From Centroberyx gerrardi (lineage: Eukaryota; Chordata; Actinopteri; Beryciformes; Berycidae), in the NCBI RefSeq assembly GCF_048128805.1, contig NC_136012.1:10824621-10888620 (forward strand): a stretch of DNA of 64,000 bases, read 5' to 3'. This document shows positions 56,870 through 64,000 of the stretch, piece after piece; position 1 is the stretch's first letter, and every line of letters starts with the position of its first letter. The notes beneath the pieces were generated by a model. It was given only the letters and a program-made list of their open reading frames with translations, had not been told where the DNA came from and searched no databases. Made by a program: the position numbers and the translations under genes.

Positions 56870-57351
56870 TTATGAGACTCTGCAACTGACACCATTTTTG
56901 TATAGAAGCTAAAATGCAACCATATCTGACGATAGATTAAATTTAAAGGTGAGTTTAAGCTGCAGAAGTTGCTGAAGGAAATCCTTATCTTTTTTAAACC
57001 AATACCTTAGACTAATTGATGAAGAAAATGTAAACTGGCGGCTTTTTTTTTTTTTTTTTTTTTTTTACTTATCTGTGTTCTGCGAAGAATATCATATTTT
57101 ATGCAAAACAGAAAAAAGAATCAAACATTAAGAAAATCTACAGAGACAATGGTATAAATTGCCTCATTTAAACTGTGGACTGCACATTTGTTTTATGATG
57201 AGGAAATTGAATGTGATTTGAAAAATAATGGGGAAGATGTTTATAAATTAGGTAAACTAGAATTTACAGTATGTCTATTTACAAACATGATCATCAAATT
57301 ATACAGCATATTCAGTAACACAAACGTATTGGATCAGTAAAGAAATCTCAC
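56870..57351. other. Spacer between V2 promoter and V1 donor
   Basis: Left part resembles the other subgroup spacers. A 24-base T run (57043-57066) follows. The last ~190 bases (57163-57351) are a nearly identical copy of 50990-51180 next to V3. Confidence 0.65.
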
Positions 57352-59742
57352 CTGCAGGGTGGAGGCTGCTGAGTCGCTAGTCTCTGTCATTCCTGTGCTC
57401 CTTGGTAAACTGGACACGATGTACCTGGAGCCCTTTGGCACAGGCTGTCTAACCACCAGCTTTCCTTTCCTGGTCTCCGCTAGAAACAGACTGTACCAGT
57501 AGGCATCGTTGGAGACCAGAGTGGAATCTGCGATGGTGGAGTTTCTCTCACTGATCACACTGTTCCTACAGGGAGGAGCCGCTTTGCTGGGCTTGGGTTT
57601 CTGACACTTCAGCACGATGGTGACCAATATGGTGATCAAGAGGAGAAATGACACCGAGCCCAGACCGATGACCAAATACAGGTTTAAGTCTGAAAAGATG
57701 TCATATTCCAGAGGTACTTCCGTCATGTCAGAGTAGGCCTTAACGGCAGTCTCCACTGTGGACAGCTTGATGGTGACTGTAGCAGAGAGAGCAGGCTCCC
57801 CGTTGTCCTTGGCAACAACGACCAGTCGTTGGTGACGCGGATCTCTGTAACTGAACATTCTCATAGTCCGGATCTCTCCGTTGTATTGGTCCAGACTGAA
57901 TAAGGTGGCGTCAGTCACCTGTAGAAACTGGTAGGTAATCCGAGAGTTCTGTACCGCGTCGGTGTCTATGGCTATCACCTTGGCAACCAGAGAGCCTTTA
58001 TCGGTGGATCTTGGGATCTTTTCTTCCACCACCGAGCCGTGCGCGCGCCATGGAGAGACTATGACCGGAGTGTTGTCGTTCTGGTCCACAATGATTATGT
58101 GGACGGTCACGTTACTGCTGAGTGGAGGGACACCAGAGTCTCTGGCCTCAATGTGGAAAAGGAACTCCTTCTCGATTTCATAGTCAAAGGTCTTTAGTGC
58201 GTAAAGATTACCGTTCTCTGGATTGATGGAGAACAGCATGGACATGGAGGTGTTGGCGATCTCCTTCTCTAGGATGAAATAAACTAGATACTGGTTTTCA
58301 TGGAGGTCTGGGTCGAACGCAGTGAGGGAACTTAGCAAGGATCCAGGTGCGTTATTCTCCATTACACGTATAGTGTAGAAGGACTGGGGGAACTGTGGCG
58401 CGTTGTCATTGACATCAAGTAGGTGCACAGTTATTGTTTCATTATCAGATAAGGGGGGCGTTCCTGCATCAGTCACAATGAATATGACGTCATATTCAGG
58501 TACTGCTTCACGATCCAAAGGTTCTGATACTATGAGCTTGTAATGGATGGGTCTATCTGATGACTTGTTCAGAATAAAGGGCATGGGTTGGTTTATGGAT
58601 AAACTTACTTTGCCATTATCCCCAGTGTCCCTGTCGCTTATTCCCACCAAAGCTATGACTGCTCCTATGGGAATGTTCTCATTAACTGTGCTCTTAACAG
58701 ACTGTATTGTGATCTCCGGATAATTGTCATTCATATCCGTCACATGTATCACAACTTTGCATTGCCCCATTAAGGGATGCGCCCCCTTATCTTTAGCCTC
58801 AATGTGCATTTCATAAAATTTCACATCTTCATAGTCAATAGTACCCTTCACTGTTATCTCTCCTGTATTGGGATTCAATCCAAATACATCTTGTGTTTTC
58901 TCTGACGTGTAAAGGGTGAAAGAGTAGACTATGTCTGCATTGGGACCCTCGTCAAGATCTGTGGCGTTAAGTTTCATCACTAGAGTACCTATCGCGGTAT
59001 TCTCAGTCATGTTAAGTGTGTACATCTGCTTGTCGAACCGAGGGGCGTTGTCGTTTGTGTCCTGTACCCTAACAATGATATTGGCTGTGCCGGAGCGCAC
59101 AGGGACCCCACCGTCCAAGGCAGTCAATATTAAATTATGAACAGCATGCTCCTCTCGGTCTAAAGATTTGGTCAACACCAAGTCAACATATTTAGTTCCA
59201 TCACTGCCAGTCTGAATTTCTATAGTGAAATGTTCACTGACACTGAGTTTGTATGTTTTTATTGTATTTATGCCAAAATCTGGATCCACAGCATTAGGCA
59301 GAGAGAATCTCTCTCCTGGTGTTGCCGACTCTGACACGTCGAGTTCTACTCTGTCCCTTCGAAAATGGGGAGCGTTATCGTTAATGTCCGTTATACCTAG
59401 CTCAATGTTGAATATACGTAAGGGACTTTCTATGATAACATCTAGCTTTAGAAAACAGGAGGTCGTGGTTTTCGTCGGACAAAGATATTCTCTGTCCATT
59501 GTTTCGACAATATACAGCTCTCCCGTCTTTTTATTAACATCTAAATATTTTTTGTTGTGGAAAATGTCAAGTTTTACCTCACGTTGAGATAAACCTCCAA
59601 GCTCAAGTCCCAAATCCGCAGCTAGATTTGCCACAACAGAGCCCCTTTCCAACTCCTCGGCTATGGAGTACCGCGTCACAGACAAAGCAGAGGGCAACAT
59701 TGCACTCAAGACAAAGACGGCGGAAAAAGCTTGCAAATTCAT
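57352..59742 (-). CDS. Clustered protocadherin variable exon V1 (first of the array), mosaic
   Basis: 797 residues. Signal peptide MNLQAFSAVFVLSAMLPSALS, then EC1 beginning VTRYSIAEELERGSVV with LGLELGGLSQREVKLDIFHN. EC1-EC4 are clearly the most divergent in the array, for example EC2 SGDTK-like TGSDGTKYVDLVL, EC3 MYTLNMTENTAIGTLVMK, and EC4 NEIDENIP-like VNENIPIGAVIALVGISD with a longer NKSSDRPIHYKL. The seven-residue cysteine loop is CPTKTTTSC. The EC4-EC5 linker is LLDVNDNAPQFPQ, and right after it the sequence becomes the common array version with the V3 marker DTDAVQN. The donor is GTGAGATTTC in phase 0, and 190 intron bases match V3. It may be the cluster's 5'-most variable exon, since 4 kb further upstream has none. 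Confidence 0.95.
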
Positions 59743-59961
59743 CCTTTTTCTTGTTGAAAATATATTACTCCAGTGTCCGAATGCCTTTAATGCGTTTTTA
59801 TTAACATCTATACAAATAAAAACATTTCTTAAGGCGGTATCTTTGTTAGTTTAAAAAAAAATATAAGCCTATCTGCTCTTCTAGAAGGCTGTGCGGATCT
59901 ATCCACAGCCTTAACAAATGGGTGTGTCATGAGAACCATAGGAGATATGCATTATGATTTA

Positions 59962-59986
59962 GTGGTGAACAGTGACACCATGTGAC
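59962..59986 (-). promoter_or_regulatory. CSE-like promoter element of V1
   Basis: Plus-strand gtggtgaacagtgacaccat about 220 bp upstream of the ATG. The core is GTCACTGTTCACC in gene orientation, with the CGCT changed to CACT. It is the most diverged element of the set. Confidence 0.5.
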
Positions 59987-60933
59987 TAAACCCTTTGAGG
60001 CTGACACTGGTCTGGTGTGTGATGCACCGTCTATGACAGGCCTACACTTGATATAGTGAAAAGAATATGCGCTGATGAGTAAATGAGGATAAATATATTT
60101 GGAACATTCCATGTCTGTCTATTAATTGTTACGTCAATGTGCTATAAAATGAAGAAGTTGATACCAGCTGCACCCAGTTCAACCAGTTATCCTACCATGT
60201 CAAGCTTCCCTCAAAGTTTAAAGTTCACAAAGCCTCAAACACAAACAGATACTAGACAACTTGGAAGGATGTCTACTATCCATTTTAACTTATATTAGTG
60301 TCTAATTTGCTTCAAAAAGAAAATGTGTTTGTGTGTGTGTGTGTGTTTTCTTGTTTGTTTTACCATGTTTGGTAATGTTAGGGTTTTAGCTCTTCTGTTA
60401 ATATTTTCAAATTAAATGTATTATCAATATGATAGGCTTCACAGTTATTGCCTTATTGTTCAAATGAAATAAAACAATTTCAACTGAAATTACTGTGTTA
60501 TAGCCAACCATTTTACTGGTCCATTTAAGTCGAACAGCAGGCACATTTTACTTAAACACAGTGTAATAGGTTGATAGGGGACCTCCTGATACTTCAACAG
60601 CTGTGAAGCCTTAACAATTATACTTTTTTTTTGCAATTTTTAAAAAACAGAAATATTAAAAAGGATATAAATATGTCATACATATATACCCTGTATGTAT
60701 ACTGTGTGTTTCAAAAGTAGGAATCCAATTTTTAATAATGGCCTAATAATGAAAAACAAAGATGTGTAATTTTAGTAATTTTTAACTTATTTAGTAATTT
60801 TAACAAAAGAATTCAACATTCAATTGTCCGTAAATAATACCTTGATTTAAACTTACCTGGTAAATGGAAAACTATTTGATGATACAGTGAATATTAATGA
60901 TGTATAAAAATGTATGCCTAGTTTTGAAACACC

Positions 60934-60960
60934 ATATATATATATGTGTATATATATATG

Positions 60961-61042
<82 letters not shown>
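60934..61042. repeat. (TA)n tract, about 110 bp
   Basis: Nearly pure TA repeat with a few TG or CA interruptions on the left side. It is self-complementary and may extrude a cruciform. Confidence 0.95.
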
Positions 61043-61047
<5 letters not shown>

Positions 61048-61204
61048 TTTTTTTCTTCATAAGTGCCAAATTTTACGCTTTTATTTTGAAAGTAAAATCG
61101 CCTTGCTTCCGGTCTTTTTCTGGTTATATCTAGCAGTTTGACGCAGCTCCCCAAGAAAGCTCTTTAAGCCTTTAGTCAGTTCTGAGTGCATGTTAGTAGC
61201 CTTG

Positions 61205-61482
61205 TAGCAGCCAATAATGTAATAACTACCGTTAATGTAATAACTGCCAATAACGTAATAATTTTTCCGTTCTTAATGTAATAAAAGTTGATAATGTAAT
61301 AACTTACCAATAATATAATAAAATTTCTGAACCAAAAACGTAATAACTTTTTGCGCATAATGTAATAAGTTATTAGATTATTGACTGGTTATTACATTAT
61401 TAGCTGGGTTATAAAGAAAATCATTAAAAAGAAAATCATTAAAAATGTAATAATTGTAGCCGATAATGTAATAATATACTTA
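61205..61482. repeat. TAATGTAATAAC-rich repeat block
   Basis: About ten near-copies of aatgtaataact or their reverse complement (ttattacatta at 61389-61400) occur within 280 bases. It looks like a degenerate minisatellite or the inside of a palindromic MITE. Confidence 0.6.
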
Positions 61483-61602
61483 CATCACTATGTTTAAGTT
61501 TTATTTATTATCATATCATATAAGTGTCAGACTTCCATAACACTTACCCTTACTGTTGCTTCTTTCAAATAGCTGCTCAAAAACTCCTAACTCCTAACTC
61601 TG

Positions 61603-61607
<5 letters not shown>

Positions 61608-61674
<67 letters not shown>

Positions 61675-61686
61675 CTCTCTCTCTCT
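61608..61686. repeat. (AC)n followed by (CT)n microsatellite
   Basis: AC run 61608-61671, then CT-rich to 61686. It forms the outer end of the left arm of a large inverted repeat. Confidence 0.95.
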
Positions 61687-61952
61687 AGGAATTAAGACTA
61701 TTTATTTGTTTGTGTAACTTGATGGTTAGACTTATCTCCGGCCCTGCCTTCTACTCCTTAGCCATTTGAATACCAAATGAAGTGGGAGCACACATGTTTG
61801 CAAACACAGACAATTATCTTATGCTGTATAATATGAAATCTATAGCCTACCTCTTTGAAGGTGCTGTGTTCTCAAATAAAAAAGACCACCACTTCTTTCC
61901 ATGAAAAATATAATCTTTAATCAAGTGTATTTAAATAACTTCTTCAACCAAA
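61608..61952 (+). repeat. Left arm of a large inverted repeat
   Basis: Reads ctaggaattaagactattta, then gatggttagacttatctccg, ctccttagccatttgaatac, tgtttgcaaacacagacaat and so on. The reverse complement of 62838-63165 follows the same order with scattered differences and a ~20-base insertion near 63085-63105. Confidence 0.85.
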
Positions 61953-62837
61953 CTAGCACTATTATCCCTTGTGCTCAACTTTCAACCTCTTAATGCTAAA
62001 TTGTAAACTGTAAAATATAGTATATAACATGACCTACAAAGATAACTTTGGTAACACATCTTTCAGTTTTATAATGATAATAAAGGATGGTTTACGGTCC
62101 CTTTTTTAAAGAACTAAACATTCTCTTGATACTGTACTGTACATTTGACAAAATGGAGGTAAGGTGCTAGAGGTAAAGTTCAATCTCAAATGAAAAGTAA
62201 CTTCCACTCATTTACAAATATAAAAAAGAACTCGAGAGAATCAAAATGAAATTATCTGCTGACCGAAAAAAAAAAAAAAAAACACCAACAAAAAAATGGT
62301 CATTAATTCTTCCAGTAGATGTCCTTAACTTTGTGCTGTCCGAAGGCTATGTGACTGAGCAGAATCCAGGCTTTCATCCAATTTCTATATTCTCTTGCAC
62401 TAAATATATAAGAAATGTTAATCTATGTGCATGAATCTCAACTAAATAAACTGTATTTACTAAATTAAATTAAATCACTAATTACCTTTCAACATGTGTG
62501 ATAAGGAAGACAGAAGTTTGCAGACAAAGGAAGAAAGCCTAATGTCAGAGTCACATGACTGGATAACTTGTCAATCAACGGCCATCTAGTGGTCAATTAT
62601 GGGGACTGCCAAAGACAATACACGTCTTCAAGAATGAACTATAGATATCATTTGCTTCGGTTTTAGACTCTTTGCCGAGCTTGTCATGACTGTATTCAAA
62701 TAGCCAGGGATGTAAATAGGGCAAGGATTCTGATTTGGTAATACATTTTCATGTAACCTTTCAGGAGTCAGGTTTGGTATATATACATAGAGAGAGAGAG
62801 GGTGCTGAATAGCTATAATAGTGTGGTTGAAACAGTT

Positions 62838-63116
62838 TGCTTGAAAAAGTGATTTAAATACGTTTAATTAAAGATTAAATTTTTCATGAAAAGAAATGGT
62901 GGTCTTTGTATTCGAGGACAAAGCATCTTCAAAGAGGTATAGATTTCGTATTATACAACATAAGAGTAATTGTCTGTGTTTGCAAACGTGTGCTCGCACT
63001 TCATTTGGTATTCAAATGGTTAAGGAGTAGAAGGCAGGGCTGGAGATAAGTCTAACCATCAAGTACCACAAACAAATAAATAGTAATTATTCATCATTCA
63101 TAATCATTCATAATTC

Positions 63117-63165
<49 letters not shown>
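62838..63165 (-). repeat. Right arm of a large inverted repeat, ending in (TG)n
   Basis: Mirror of 61608-61952; the (TG)n run 63121-63165 pairs with the (AC)n of the left arm. About 885 bases lie between the arms, with no coding capacity recognised; no transposase remains. Confidence 0.85.
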
Positions 63166-63168
<3 letters not shown>

Positions 63169-64000
63169 AACAACACAGGCCATAATAATAAGGCTGGTTC
63201 TACTGGTTATAGAATCTACAATGATTTTCAATTAATGTAATATCCAAAAATGCTATTTCATAGTATAGGATATGTTTATAACAGGATTCTTTAACTTTGT
63301 TTCATTTGTGCTTTCAAGTCTGAATGTCTATCAAAGTTATCTGTGTAGTGTGATGCAATGACACTGATATCAAAATAACTAAGTAAATCAAAGTGATGAA
63401 TGCATCCACCATTTTTACTGATGCTGGACAAGAATTAAACTGCAAAATTCAATGTAGTACCTACTTTTAGTTTTGATATCAAAATAAATCCTAGATGCAC
63501 CTTTGTCATTTGGAAAATAAGTTTCTCCTGAGATTGTAGATAGTACAATTAGTATTTGTGGACATAAACAACTCCAGAGACTCCAGAAATGCAAGGTGGA
63601 ATATGTGATGTTACAATATCTCTACAATCAGCAACAATGTGATTGAAAACAACCATGATTAGAATGGAATCATGACCAATCACTGGCAGTGAAGTACAGT
63701 ACATTAGTAAACCAGTGAGTGATCTACGCTTACCAATCAGAGCTCACACCTTCCCCTTTTTTCAGATAGCATTTGTGGAAAATTGTTCTTCTCACTTTCT
63801 GATGAATTGCAATGCACCTGCAGCCAGGGAAAGGGGAAAATATTGAGATAACCCAAATAAAAAAAAAAGTATATTTTCTGAAAGTATACTATATTTAGAT
63901 GACTTTTTGTATTTACAATTAATATACAAATTTTGTGTTATTGAAACCAAGTTAGTGTGTTAGAAGTTGTACTTAAGATGTGCTTAAATGTATTGAAAAT

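Larger units (their letters stand above)
59987..64000. other. Gene-free region upstream of V1
   Basis: No variable exon, relic or other gene was seen. Besides the repeats listed separately there is a (GT)n tract at 60324-60347 and AT-rich sequence. Short frames over the (TA)n run are artefacts. Confidence 0.55.

Noticed and set aside
60872-61154. Tyrosine/isoleucine-rich frames over the (TA)n tract
   Set aside because: Products of simple repeat translation.

Overview
The window is teleost fish nuclear DNA holding the variable-exon array of a clustered protocadherin (Pcdh) locus. Fourteen large uninterrupted exons of about 2.4 kb lie head to tail on the minus strand between 13.5 and 59.8 kb. 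Each encodes a signal peptide, six extracellular cadherin (EC) domains, one membrane segment and a variable cytoplasmic stub, and each ends in phase 0 at a splice donor directly after the residues STLQ. I number them V1 to V14 in transcription order, so V1 is at 57-60 kb and V14 at 13.5-16 kb. The array, the teleost-type repeats and the near-identical 3' halves of all exons (gene conversion, as reported for zebrafish Pcdh clusters) point to a ray-finned fish; I cannot name the species. The cytoplasmic stub looks more beta/gamma-like than alpha-like, but the subcluster is not assigned.

Layout. 1-13.5 kb lies on the 3' side of the array, towards the constant exons. It has no convincing variable exon and holds a tRNA-like SINE, two MITE-like elements with GGGTTA-rich interiors, microsatellites and one candidate 29-nt downstream exon (5735-5763). 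The main constant exons were not found and probably lie beyond position 1. 13.5-60 kb carries V14 to V1, each with its own promoter. A conserved CGCT-type element (CSE, a known CTCF-bound promoter element of clustered Pcdhs) sits roughly 200-300 bp upstream of each ATG. 60-64 kb, upstream of V1, has no genes: a long (TA)n tract, a TAATGTAATAAC-rich block and a large inverted repeat whose arms end in (CA)n and (TG)n.

How it works together. In clustered Pcdh loci each neuron chooses a few promoters by CTCF/cohesin looping at the CSEs, and the chosen variable exon is spliced to shared constant exons. The proteins form cis dimers through EC5-EC6 and recognise identical isoforms in trans through EC1-EC4. 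Here EC1-EC3 differ between genes. Everything from the middle of EC4 to the splice donor is almost identical in V2-V14, and from the start of EC5 in V1.

The most interesting items are: a fifteenth variable exon reduced to its promoter and signal-peptide stub (about 17.06-17.38 kb); mosaic exons and conversion tracts that run through the donor into the intron (V1/V3, V6/V4) or across whole promoters (V7/V5); a 1272-bp fold-back DNA element with about 293-bp inverted repeats and paralogous empty sites in neighbouring spacers; shared promoter motifs besides the CSE; and 5/6/7-residue length classes of the EC1 cysteine loop.
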